A stretch of 64,000 bases of DNA from Clostridium sp. CF012 (GTDB taxonomy: Bacteria; Bacillota; Clostridia; Clostridiales; Clostridiaceae): assembly GCF_018861755.1 (NCBI RefSeq), contig NZ_JAHLEF010000001.1:310001-374000 (forward strand), read 5' to 3'. Both the position numbers and the translations under genes were made by a program. The notes below the pieces were generated by a model. It searched no databases. It was given only the letters and a program-made list of their open reading frames with translations, and had not been told where the DNA came from. The number at the start of each line of letters is the position of its first letter. Positions within the stretch are counted from its first letter, which is position 1. Of this stretch, positions 45,025 through 54,291 are shown piece by piece.

Positions 45025-45519
45025 TTAAAATATAAAATTTTTAATTTTATTTACTATTTCGTTGCTTACTTTAACTTCTACATTTTGCACCGATCCTAAA
45101 TTGTTTTTACTTAAATTGCAATATTGTACATCGCTAATCCTAGGTTTAACCATATGAAGTTTCTCAGTAGCAGTTTTCTCAATGTAACTTATATTTCTAA
45201 ACTTAATAAGTTGTATTTTATAAGCGTCATTTTCTTTACTTAATACCTCTATTTGGGCTTTAGCTTTAGTAGTTGTATTTTGGTAATTATAAATCATACA
45301 ATATCTAGCAATAATAATAATTCCAATAACAAAAACTAAAAATATATTTGTGAGAATGTTTTTTTTCTTTTTTATATCCTTTAGTTTTTTACCTTGGTTT
45401 GTCTGTTGTCTTGATTTTTCTAAGTCCTCATATTTTCGTTTTTGAATTCCATGTTCTGGTGCAAGTACTGTATTCCCATCCATTCCAAACTTGTTTTTTT
45501 CTACTATCACTTTATTCAC
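45025..45519 (-). CDS. ftsL: FtsL-like division protein
   Basis: 164 residues. A basic cytoplasmic part, one membrane helix (KNILTNIFLVFVIGIIIIAR) and an extracellular coiled coil (YQNTTTKAKAQIEVLSKEND) followed by RNISYIEKTATEKLHMVKPR. Position between rsmH and spoVD and the E-K-x-A-x-E-x-L-x-M-V motif fit FtsL. Confidence 0.85.
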   Translation of the reverse strand: MNKVIVEKNKFGMDGNTVLAPEHGIQKRKYEDLEKSRQQTNQGKKLKDIKKKKNILTNIFLVFVIGIIIIARYCMIYNYQNTTTKAKAQIEVLSKENDAYKIQLIKFRNISYIEKTATEKLHMVKPRISDVQYCNLSKNNLGSVQNVEVKVSNEIVNKIKNFIF

Positions 45520-45537
45520 CCCATCCCCAAATTAGAA

Positions 45538-46470
45538 CTAAATCTTTTCAGCCACTCTTAGTTTTGCACTTCTACTTCTCTTGTTAATTTCCAATTCTTC
45601 TTCTGTTGCCACTATAGGTTTTCTACTTATAAGTTTTACAATTGGTTTTTTACTACACACACACATAGGTAACTCTTTTGGACACTTACATGGATCATGT
45701 AATTCTTTAAAAACATTTTTAACAATTCTGTCTTCAAGTGATTGGAATGTAATAACTGCCATTCTTCCTCCAGGATGTAATCTATGCACACCATTTTCTA
45801 TGGCTGTATTTAATATTTTCAGTTCACCATTAACTTCAATTCTTATACCCTGAAAAGTTCTCTTAGCAGGATGGCCACCTTCCCTTTTATACTTGGCTGG
45901 AATAGCTGCATCTATAACATTCACTAGTTCCAAGGTAGTATCAATAGATTTTAGAGCTCTTCTATCTATTATAAAATTAGCTATTCTTTTCGAAAATTTT
46001 TCTTCTCCGTAATTTCTTAAAACCTCTCCTATTTCCTGCTCACTATAGTTATTCACAACATCATATGCTGATAAACCTTGGCTTCTATCCATCCTCATGT
46101 CAAGTCTTGCATCTTTCATATAGCTAAACCCACGTTCTGCACTATCTAATTGAAAGGAGGACACCCCTAAATCCATAAGAATACCGTCCACTTTTTCTAT
46201 TCCAAGGTTTTCGAGTATTGCATCAATATTGTAAAAATTATTATGTACATACGTAACATTATTATATTCTTTAAGGTTTTCCTTTGCTGCCCTTAATGCA
46301 TCCTCATCTTGATCAATGCCAATTAATCGTCCCTGGGGCGACAGTCTTTTTAAAATTTCTAGTGAATGTCCTGCACCTCCTAATGTACAATCAACATAAA
46401 TTCCATCCTCTTTAATATCTAGTGCATCAAGGCACTCATTTAATAAAACTGGTAAATGCTTAAATTCCAT
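45538..46470 (-). CDS. rsmH: 16S rRNA (cytosine-1402-N4)-methyltransferase
   Basis: 310 residues. [13 protein letters not shown] start, [21 protein letters not shown] loop, [38 protein letters not shown] and the C-terminal [14 protein letters not shown] are RsmH marks. Confidence 0.96.
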   Translation of the reverse strand: MEFKHLPVLLNECLDALDIKEDGIYVDCTLGGAGHSLEILKRLSPQGRLIGIDQDEDALRAAKENLKEYNNVTYVHNNFYNIDAILENLGIEKVDGILMDLGVSSFQLDSAERGFSYMKDARLDMRMDRSQGLSAYDVVNNYSEQEIGEVLRNYGEEKFSKRIANFIIDRRALKSIDTTLELVNVIDAAIPAKYKREGGHPAKRTFQGIRIEVNGELKILNTAIENGVHRLHPGGRMAVITFQSLEDRIVKNVFKELHDPCKCPKELPMCVCSKKPIVKLISRKPIVATEEELEINKRSRSAKLRVAEKI

Positions 46471-46501
46471 AATTTATCTCCTTTTATATACCTATTTCAA
46501 T

Positions 46502-46930
46502 CTATATTCCAAGTTCCATCATTTTTTCTGCTATTTCATCAAAATTAATATCCGAGTCATTATATTCATCCCATTTATTTTTAGCCCATATTTCTATCCT
46601 AGTTGAAACTCCTATACTTACTATTTCCTTTTGTATTGAAGCATATTCACATAAATTTTGTGGTATTAAAGCTCTTCCTTGCTTGTCTATTGTTATTTCA
46701 TTTGCACCCGAGAAAAAAAATCTTACAAAGGCCCTAGCGTCTTTACTAGTTAATGGAAGTTTTTTTAGTTTTTCCTCCATTATTGTCCATTCTGGCAGGG
46801 TATATATGTATAAACACCCATCTAAACCTTTAGTCAATATAAAGTCGCTTCCTAATCCCTCTCGAAATTTGGTGGGAATAATTATTCTATTTTTACTATC
46901 AATGGCATGTTGATATTCACCAATAAACAT
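46502..46930 (-). CDS. mraZ: Transcription regulator MraZ
   Basis: 142 residues from the ATG at 46930 ([20 protein letters not shown]), 5-9 nt after AAGGTGGGG; a GTG four codons earlier lacks the family start. Two AbrB-like swapped hairpins: the first at D-S-K-N-R and the second [20 protein letters not shown]. Binds the direct repeats upstream of its own operon (46959-46993). Confidence 0.95.
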   Translation of the reverse strand: MFIGEYQHAIDSKNRIIIPTKFREGLGSDFILTKGLDGCLYIYTLPEWTIMEEKLKKLPLTSKDARAFVRFFFSGANEITIDKQGRALIPQNLCEYASIQKEIVSIGVSTRIEIWAKNKWDEYNDSDINFDEIAEKMMELGI

Positions 46931-46958
46931 TTTACTCCCCACCTTATAAAAAATTACT

Positions 46959-46993
46959 CCACTTTAATCCACTTTAGACCATTCTAAACCACT
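46959..46993 (-). promoter_or_regulatory. MraZ operator: four repeats at 10-bp spacing
   Basis: CCACT occurs at 46959-46963, 46969-46973 and 46989-46993 and CCATT at 46979-46983, so on the transcribed strand AGTGG boxes recur exactly every 10 bp. This is the helical spacing of MraZ boxes (TGG core with 5-nt spacers) and lies just upstream of mraZ. Confidence 0.85.
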
Positions 46994-47239
46994 TTTTAGT
47001 ATTATTCTATAGAAAAACGAAAATTCCTTCTTATTTTAAGGAGTTATTATCAATTTTTAATAATAATTAAATTTATTTACCATTTTATTAGAATTTTATT
47101 ACTTAAAATACAATTTAATCTTAAATGAGTTTTCATTAAAAAAACAAGCTAGTATTTACTTTCTTGATATGCATTAGAATCTAGAGTATAATTTATAAGG
47201 TATAAATAAATTAAGAGTAAGAAAGGAATGTACATATAT

Positions 47240-48337
47240 ATGAAGCTAGGAATCGTAGGTTTACCAAATGTAGGGAAGAGCACATTATTTAATGCAATAA
47301 CAAAGGCAGGGGCAGAATCTGCTAATTACCCATTTTGTACTATAGAACCAAATGTAGGAGTTGTTAGTGTCCGTGATAAGAGATTAGATGTGCTACAAGC
47401 TCTTTATAATAGTAAGAAGGTAATTCATACCGCAATTGAATTTTATGATATAGCAGGTCTTGTAAAAGGAGCCAGCAAAGGAGAGGGACTTGGTAATAAG
47501 TTTCTATCTCACATCAGAGAAGTAGAGTCTATAGTTCATGTTGTAAGGTGCTTTAATGATGACAATATAATTCACGTAGATGGCAACGTGGATCCACTGC
47601 GCGATATAGATACAATTAATTTAGAACTTATTTTTTCTGATCTTGACGTACTAGAGCGAAGAATGGAAAAATCATTAAAGCTTGTTCGTTCTGGTGACAA
47701 AACAGCAAAAATGGAATATGAGCTTATGGAAAGAATAAAAAACCACCTTGAAGCAAACCTTCCAGTAAGAACACTTGAATTTACCGAGGAGGAATCTACT
47801 TTTACAAATAGTCTTTTCTTAATTACTTCAAAACCAGTATTATATGCTGCAAACATTAGCGAAGATGATTTAGTCTCTGGTAATGCAGATAATGCTATGG
47901 TTAAAAAAGTTAAAGAATTTGCTGCAAATGAAAATTCAGAAGTAATCATAGTTTGTGCAAGGCTTGAAGAAGAACTTTCTACTTTAGAAGAGGATGAAAA
48001 AATGGAACTTCTTAGTGAATATGGTCTTGATGAATCAGGTTTAGATAAACTTATTCACGCAAGTTATAAGTTGCTCGGTTTAATGAGCTACTTAACTGCA
48101 GGCCCTCAAGAAATAAGAGCATGGACTATAATCAATGGAACTAAAGCCCCAGCAGCTGCTGGTAAAATCCATTCAGATATAGAAAGAGGATTTATAAGGG
48201 CAGAAATAGTTTCCTTTGACAAATTAGTTGAATGTGGAAGTGAAGCCGCAGCTAAGGAAAAAGGTCTATATAGACTTGAAGGAAAAGAATATATTATGCA
48301 AGATGGCGATGTAGTTAATTTCAGATTTAACGTATAA
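47240..48337 (+). CDS. ychF: GTPase/ATPase YchF
   Basis: 365 residues from the ATG at 47240, giving the family start MKLGIVGLPNVGKSTLFNAI; an ATG four codons earlier (47228) is also open, sitting too close to AAAGGA. NYPFCTIEPNVGVVSVRDKR (switch I), FYDIAGLVKGASKGEGLGNK (G3) and the TGS domain (AAGKIHSDIERGFIRAEIVS) identify YchF/Ola1. It is an ATPase of the Obg class linked to ribosome and stress response. Points right, away from mraZ. Confidence 0.95.
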   Translation: MKLGIVGLPNVGKSTLFNAITKAGAESANYPFCTIEPNVGVVSVRDKRLDVLQALYNSKKVIHTAIEFYDIAGLVKGASKGEGLGNKFLSHIREVESIVHVVRCFNDDNIIHVDGNVDPLRDIDTINLELIFSDLDVLERRMEKSLKLVRSGDKTAKMEYELMERIKNHLEANLPVRTLEFTEEESTFTNSLFLITSKPVLYAANISEDDLVSGNADNAMVKKVKEFAANENSEVIIVCARLEEELSTLEEDEKMELLSEYGLDESGLDKLIHASYKLLGLMSYLTAGPQEIRAWTIINGTKAPAAAGKIHSDIERGFIRAEIVSFDKLVECGSEAAAKEKGLYRLEGKEYIMQDGDVVNFRFNV

Positions 48338-48346
48338 AGTAATAAA

Positions 48347-48388
48347 AAGCAGGACTTGGATATTTGAATATATCAGTCCTGTTTTTTT
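48347..48388. terminator. Bidirectional terminator between ychF and the Lon-like gene
   Basis: CAGGACT (48350-48356) pairs with AGTCCTG (48375-48381), followed by seven T residues on the plus strand and by TTTTTATT on the minus strand. Confidence 0.8.
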
Positions 48389-48400
48389 AATAGCATTAAA

Positions 48401-50695
48401 TTATTTTTTGCTACTATATTTTTTTAATTCTTTGTTTATAGCCGTCATTACGCCTTGGACGTCCATATCAGAAGTTCCCATTAGAACTTCCATAGCATCA
48501 TCTATAGAGGTCATAGTATATATATGAAAGTTTCCATTTTCAATCTCTTTCTCAACTTCTGCACTTAAAACCAAGTCATCTGCATTAGAAAGTGGTATCA
48601 CTACGCCTTTGCCCACTATTGTATCTATTGCCTTGCAAACCCCAAAAAAGCCCTCTATTTTATCATTTACTCCACCTATAGGTTGAACATCCCCAAATTG
48701 ATTTACAGAACCAGTGACGGCGATATTTTGTTTTATAGGTATCTTACTTAGGGCTGAAAGCATACATACTATTTCTGCCACAGAGGCACTATCCCCATCT
48801 ATTTTGCCGTAAATTTGTTCAAAGCTCAAATGGAAATCCACTGGTAGTTTATTGAATCCACCATTAATACCACTTATATATCCTTTTAAAATATTAATAG
48901 ATTTACTATGAATATTTCCACTTAGATTGCTATCCTTTTGAACGTCCACAATATTTCCTTCTCCCTTATAGCAACAACAAGTAATCTTTATTGGCTTACC
49001 AAATCTCAAATATCCAGTATCAATTACTGATAATCCATTCACTTGTCCGATTTTACTATTTTTAACGTCAATAAGCATTTTCTTTTCAGTATAGTTCTTT
49101 AAAATCTCCTTTTCCATAATGTCTTGCCTGCAGGCTGTGTGGATTATATCTTCTGCACTAATCTCTTTTTTATTTTCTTTGCATACCTTATTGTTTGATA
49201 GTGTTAATAACTTACTTATTTCATATTTATCATAATATATTTTTTTCCTACTCTGAGCCTTTCGTGATAAGACCTTTGCTACTTCTCTTATAGCTCCACT
49301 AGAAAGATGTTTAAAATTATTTTCACTACAAATATTGTTTATCTCAAATATTAAAGAGCTCTTCAAATCATTGTCTATATTCTGCATAGGATTACATTCT
49401 GCTTTTATGGTGAAAATTTTTCTAAAGTCTTCATCGTAATTATAAAGCAAGTCGTAAGTTTCATAATCCCCAATAAGAATCACCTTTTCTTTAATAGCTA
49501 TAGGCTCTGGTTTTATTGTACTTAATGAGACCAGGTCATAATAGCTTCTGTTATAACTAACATCCACTTTCTCTGCTTGCAATGACTTTTTTAAATAATA
49601 GTAAGCTGAAGGATTACTTAATAGCATGTTTGCTCTAATCACCAAACACCCCTCATTTGCTTTTAACATACTACCACTTTTTATAAGTTCTATATTCGTA
49701 GAATAAGCCCCATTGTGGTTTTCATATTCAATATTCCCTAGTAAGTTTGTTAAACTAGGATCTTGTTCAAATATCACTGGTGCAGCGATATTTTTACTAT
49801 TATCTACAATTACGTTTACAGCATGTTTAAAAATAATTTCATTTATTTTTTCCTCATCCTCATCAAAGCATAGTGAATAATTATCTATAAGTTTTTTCTC
49901 AATGTCCCCTGCAACCATATGAAAATAATTCTGAACATCTTCTTCTTTATTAAACCTATTTTTATACTCTTCTTTTAAATCGCTCATTTCGGTTTTATAA
50001 TATTCTTCCATTATTTTTTTTAATTTATCTATATCCTTTTCTTCAATTTCCTTTAACGCTTCTAATATTTCCTTAGCTTTATCTTTTAAAAGGCGCACTG
50101 TTTCTAAAATTCCATCTTTTTTTTCACTATCTAAAATATCATATTCATTTTCAGTCATTTCTTTCCCGCTACTTAAAGGAATGAATGTAAATCCGTTATT
50201 AGCAGATTTTATATCGAAGCCTTTGTCTTTAGCTGTATCTACTAGTTTAGCAATTAGTTCATTTCTTTTCTTTTGAATGTTTTCTTGAATTTCTTCCTTT
50301 TCTTTATTTCTAGAATTGTTATAAAACTGAAATGTGCACTCTAAATATTCATTCTGCAACTCTTCAAGCGTTGCTTTTAGCTTTATCCCTCCCCCATTAC
50401 CTACAAAAATTGCTTTAGGAGATTTTTCATCCTCATATAATACATAACAAATATCTTTTGGTTTTGGTTTATTTTCGAAAATTTTATTTACATATTTCAT
50501 AATATCTTTAAGAGCCTCTTTTGAAAAATCGTCTATCAAATAAATATTAAAGCCCTCTTTATCTATACTTAGGGCAGTTTTAATATTTTCTATTACATCA
50601 AAATACTGTGGCAATGCATCTAAGGGTTCGCATATACTCATATTTTCAATATCAAATTCATATATAATGTCCTTTGGAGTTAATTCCCTATTCAT
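48401..50695 (-). CDS. Lon-family (S16) protease with degenerate Walker A
   Basis: 764 residues. The C-terminal S16 domain has the catalytic dyad: KIDGDSASVAEIVCMLSALS (G-D-S-A-S) and QPIGGVNDKIEGFFGVCKAI (Lys). The N-terminal AAA-like region keeps the family layout of the LonB/LonC clostridial proteins (LTPKDIIYEFDIENMSICEP), but where a G-x-x-G-x-G-K-T loop is expected it reads GFNIYLIDDFSKEALKDIMK, without the Gly-Lys-Thr. A coiled-coil insert (EEKDIDKLKKIMEEYYKTEM) fills the middle. It is probably a Lon-like protease that does not hydrolyse ATP, or does so elsewhere. Confidence 0.85.
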   Translation of the reverse strand: MNRELTPKDIIYEFDIENMSICEPLDALPQYFDVIENIKTALSIDKEGFNIYLIDDFSKEALKDIMKYVNKIFENKPKPKDICYVLYEDEKSPKAIFVGNGGGIKLKATLEELQNEYLECTFQFYNNSRNKEKEEIQENIQKKRNELIAKLVDTAKDKGFDIKSANNGFTFIPLSSGKEMTENEYDILDSEKKDGILETVRLLKDKAKEILEALKEIEEKDIDKLKKIMEEYYKTEMSDLKEEYKNRFNKEEDVQNYFHMVAGDIEKKLIDNYSLCFDEDEEKINEIIFKHAVNVIVDNSKNIAAPVIFEQDPSLTNLLGNIEYENHNGAYSTNIELIKSGSMLKANEGCLVIRANMLLSNPSAYYYLKKSLQAEKVDVSYNRSYYDLVSLSTIKPEPIAIKEKVILIGDYETYDLLYNYDEDFRKIFTIKAECNPMQNIDNDLKSSLIFEINNICSENNFKHLSSGAIREVAKVLSRKAQSRKKIYYDKYEISKLLTLSNNKVCKENKKEISAEDIIHTACRQDIMEKEILKNYTEKKMLIDVKNSKIGQVNGLSVIDTGYLRFGKPIKITCCCYKGEGNIVDVQKDSNLSGNIHSKSINILKGYISGINGGFNKLPVDFHLSFEQIYGKIDGDSASVAEIVCMLSALSKIPIKQNIAVTGSVNQFGDVQPIGGVNDKIEGFFGVCKAIDTIVGKGVVIPLSNADDLVLSAEVEKEIENGNFHIYTMTSIDDAMEVLMGTSDMDVQGVMTAINKELKKYSSKK

Positions 50696-50941
50696 ATTCC
50701 GCCTCCTTTCAATCCTTTATTATATTAATATTCTTAAATTACGATTTTAGGAACAAATATTATCATTGTGAAATAATAATATTTTCTAGAATTATGCATA
50801 TATATTTTTTTGTAAGTTCATTAAAATGGTAAAAATTAAAAATAGACTTTTTTAATACTTGAGTTAAATTAGAACATAAGATATAATAAGTTATTGACTT
50901 TTTATATTTTATATAATTTTTATTGTAGAGGAGTAATACTG

Positions 50942-51361
50942 ATGGGATTTAAAGACAAATTGACTAATAGCTACACACAGGCTTATTTAAAAAGATATGG
51001 TGATAGACTTACTCAAGCACAAGGTAGAGTTTTATCTGTCAAAGTAGAAGAAAAAAGTTACTTTAAAATATTTTACAAATTACTTGTAACAATCTTAGTA
51101 AAGGCAGACGGAAGTAAATCTATTGCTAAGTGCGTATTTAAAAAAAAGCGTTGGTTCAAAAAAATTCACTTTATTTCTGTGCTTCAAGGACATTCTGTAA
51201 TAATTCAAGGAATGAAGGGTAAAAAAGGAAAAGAACACAGGGAGCAGATTCAAATTGTAAATATTAGAAATATGACTACAAAGAAGGACCTGGTTCCAAC
51301 AAAGGGAGATACTCCAACTCCAAAAATTCAAAGGGTTAGAGCAGATAAACGGTTTAAATAA
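50942..51361 (+). CDS. Small basic hypothetical protein
   Basis: 139 residues from the ATG at 50942 (MGFKDKLTNSYTQAYLKRYG), 8-9 nt after GAGGAG; an upstream frame of 16 codons has no site. Rich in Lys, with a hydrophobic beta-type core (FYKLLVTILVKADGSKSIAK) and a basic tail. Known only as a conserved clostridial protein of unknown function; no membrane helix. Confidence 0.6.
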   Translation: MGFKDKLTNSYTQAYLKRYGDRLTQAQGRVLSVKVEEKSYFKIFYKLLVTILVKADGSKSIAKCVFKKKRWFKKIHFISVLQGHSVIIQGMKGKKGKEHREQIQIVNIRNMTTKKDLVPTKGDTPTPKIQRVRADKRFK

Positions 51362-51394
51362 AAAAAAGCTATATGACTTGTCATATAGCTTTTA
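51362..51394. terminator. Terminator between convergent genes
   Basis: AAAAGCTATATGA (51364-51376) pairs perfectly with TCATATAGCTTTT (51381-51393) around a four-base loop. Confidence 0.9.
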
Positions 51395-51439
51395 AAATTT
51401 CTAGTAGCACTGCACGTGATAATATCACGTGAGTGATGA

Positions 51440-54049
51440 TTAATGGTTGTGAATTAAATATAAGTACAAGCTATTGATAAAGGAAATAATACCAGAGAAA
51501 AATATAATAATGAACCATTGACCAAGATCAAGTGGTATCGTATGAAATACCCTCTGTAATGCCGGAATGTACACTATGCTAAGTAGCATAAGTACAGATA
51601 CGCCTACAGCACATATTAGGTACAAATTTGTAAAGGGATTAATTTCAAATAAAGACAGCTTTTCTGATCTACATTCAAACACATGTATGAGTTGCGATAA
51701 AACTAGAGTTCCAAGGGCCAACGTTCTACATGCCTCAATACTCATTCCATAATATTTACCAGCAATAAAAGATAATATTGTTAACACACCAATGAGGCAC
51801 CCGCGAATGAGTATCTTTTCTGTAAGTCCTCTTGAAAATACACTTTCGTTCTTTTCTCTAGGCTTTTCAAACATAATATCACCGTCAGCAGGATCAACTC
51901 CAAGAGCAATAGCAGGAAGTCCATCTGTAACTAAATTTACAAATAAAATTTGTATTGGAAGCAGTGGATTTTCTAAATAGAATAGCGAAGCCAAAAACAT
52001 GGTAAGTACTTCCCCTAAATTACAGGACAATAAATACCTAATAAATTTTCTTATATTATTATATATTACACGTCCCTCTTCAACTGCTGCAACAATCGTT
52101 GCAAAATTATCATCTAAAAGAATCATAGAGGCTGCCTCTTTAGTTACATCAGTTCCCGAAATTCCCATGGCTATACCAATATCTGCTTCTTTTATGGCTG
52201 GCGCATCATTTACTCCATCTCCAGTCATTGCAACAATTCCATTACTCTGTTTAAAGGCTTTTACAATTCTTAACTTATGTTTTGGGCTCACCCTTGCAAA
52301 TATCTTATAATTATTGATGTTTTTTTCTAATTCCTTGTCATTTAATAGATCTAGTTCATCTCCAGTTATAACTTCACTTGGATCCTTGCAAATATCTAAC
52401 TCTTTCCCAATAGCGTAAGCTGTAATTTTGTGATCTCCTGTTATCATTACAGGCTTTATCCCTGCAATCTTGCATTTTATAACTGCCTCTTTTACTTCTG
52501 CCCTTGGAGGATCAATTATACCTGCAACACCTATGAAAATTAAATTAGATTCTAAATTATCATTTTTCATAATACCAGATACCTTATAGGCAGAGGCGAT
52601 ACATCTTAGTGCCTTATAAGACATAGAATCTACAGCCCTGAGTAGTGCATTTTTGTAATTGCTCAGCATAGGCTGCACGTTTCCATCTAGCAATATATAA
52701 TTACATTTTTCTATAACTCTTTCTGGTGCACCTTTTACATAGCAAACTTCTCTATCACCCTCTTTAACAATGACAGACATAATTTTTCTTGTTGAATTAA
52801 AAGGTATTTCATATATTCGTCTGGATTTACTCAGAAATTCTTGTAACTCTTTCGCGTTACCAAAAAATCCTTTAATTAATGCAGTTTCTGTAGGATCACC
52901 AAAGAGGCATTTTTCTAGATTTTTTCCATTAAAATCGTAATTACAATCATTACAGTATGTAAAAGCACTCTTCATAACAATATTTAATGGAATTTTGTCT
53001 TTATCAATGTTGTAAACCTGTCCATTAAAATACAAGGCTTTTACTGTCATATTATTTTCAGTTAGGGTTCCTGTTTTATCTGTGCATATTACAGAGGTAC
53101 AACCTAGTGTTTCAACCGCTGGTAATTTTCTAACTAGTGCCTTCCTTTTAAGCATTCTAGATACTCCAAGGGCTAAAGCCACCGTAACAATAGCAGTTAA
53201 TCCCTCTGGAATTGCAGCTACTGCCAAACTTACCCCAAGTAGAAACATTGTGTACTTATCTTGTCCTCGCCAAATACCCATAAGTGTTACGACAACACAA
53301 ATTACTATACAAAGTGCAACTAATATTTTCCCAAGATGATCTAGTCTTTCTTTTAATGGAGATTTTTCATTTTCAATATTATGAAGCATATCCGCTATTT
53401 TTCCCATTTCCGTTTTCATTCCTGTGGCTACAACCTTTGCTTTGGCTTTTCCTGTAAGTAGTATTGTTCCCATATAAATGTTACTATCAGCTGAACTGGA
53501 ACTTTTATTAACTCCTGCTGACTCTCCAGTAAGCAGTGATTCATCTATCATGACATTATTATCCTCAGTCAAAATACAATCCGCGGGAATTCTATCTCCA
53601 CTTTCTAAAATCACTAAATCGCCAGGCACTAAATATATTGCATTTATTACTATTATGCCTCCATTCCTAAGTACCTTAGCCGTTGGTGCTGCTAGCTGAC
53701 TTAGTGCCTCGAGAGACCTCTCAGTTTTATACTCTTGAATAAACCCTAGTATTCCATTCATTATAACTATAATAAATATAGTTATTGCATCAGCTCTTTC
53801 GCCCATGACACCTGAAATCAATGTTGCAGCAATTAATATCCAAGTAATAAAATCATTAAATTGTGAAACAAATATTGAGACAGGAGATATCTTTTTTTTA
53901 TTTTCTAATTTGTTATATCCATATTTTTTTAACCTAGTTTCAGCCTCGTCTGTGGTAAGCCCCCTTGATGTGGTCCTACTATCATAAACAGAGCCTCCTT
54001 TCTTGTTTTTATCCTTCGCATTATTCATTGACAATTGTTCGTTAATCAC
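51440..54049 (-). CDS. Calcium-translocating P-type ATPase (PacL/PMR1 type)
   Basis: 869 residues, ten membrane helices. Cation N-terminal domain (LTTDEAETRLKKYGYNKLEN), A-domain MIDESLLTGESAGV (T-G-E-S), phosphorylation site ICDKTGTLTENNMTV, hinge MTGDGVNDAPAIKEADIGIA. Membrane helix 4 has VAAIPEGLTAIVTVALALGV, the P-E-G-L motif of Ca2+ pumps. Probably exports Ca2+. Gene starts GTG after a GGGGGA site. Confidence 0.92.
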   Translation of the reverse strand: MINEQLSMNNAKDKNKKGGSVYDSRTTSRGLTTDEAETRLKKYGYNKLENKKKISPVSIFVSQFNDFITWILIAATLISGVMGERADAITIFIIVIMNGILGFIQEYKTERSLEALSQLAAPTAKVLRNGGIIVINAIYLVPGDLVILESGDRIPADCILTEDNNVMIDESLLTGESAGVNKSSSSADSNIYMGTILLTGKAKAKVVATGMKTEMGKIADMLHNIENEKSPLKERLDHLGKILVALCIVICVVVTLMGIWRGQDKYTMFLLGVSLAVAAIPEGLTAIVTVALALGVSRMLKRKALVRKLPAVETLGCTSVICTDKTGTLTENNMTVKALYFNGQVYNIDKDKIPLNIVMKSAFTYCNDCNYDFNGKNLEKCLFGDPTETALIKGFFGNAKELQEFLSKSRRIYEIPFNSTRKIMSVIVKEGDREVCYVKGAPERVIEKCNYILLDGNVQPMLSNYKNALLRAVDSMSYKALRCIASAYKVSGIMKNDNLESNLIFIGVAGIIDPPRAEVKEAVIKCKIAGIKPVMITGDHKITAYAIGKELDICKDPSEVITGDELDLLNDKELEKNINNYKIFARVSPKHKLRIVKAFKQSNGIVAMTGDGVNDAPAIKEADIGIAMGISGTDVTKEAASMILLDDNFATIVAAVEEGRVIYNNIRKFIRYLLSCNLGEVLTMFLASLFYLENPLLPIQILFVNLVTDGLPAIALGVDPADGDIMFEKPREKNESVFSRGLTEKILIRGCLIGVLTILSFIAGKYYGMSIEACRTLALGTLVLSQLIHVFECRSEKLSLFEINPFTNLYLICAVGVSVLMLLSIVYIPALQRVFHTIPLDLGQWFIIIFFSGIISFINSLYLYLIHNH

Positions 54050-54291
54050 TACATGTCCCCCTTATACTTGTCTGACCTAGCTAAGATTCCATAGTTCTTT
54101 TAGCGTGCTAACTTACTATATTTTTCATTCTCTAATAATATATGTGTTTGTCTACTTACATATGAAAAGAATATAGTGTATTATTTTAGCTAATATTCAT
54201 TTTTTCTTTACAATATGTAACTTTAAATATAAACTAGTACTAACAATGATTATTAATAAAAAAATGACAATGGAAAACAAGGAGGACATAC

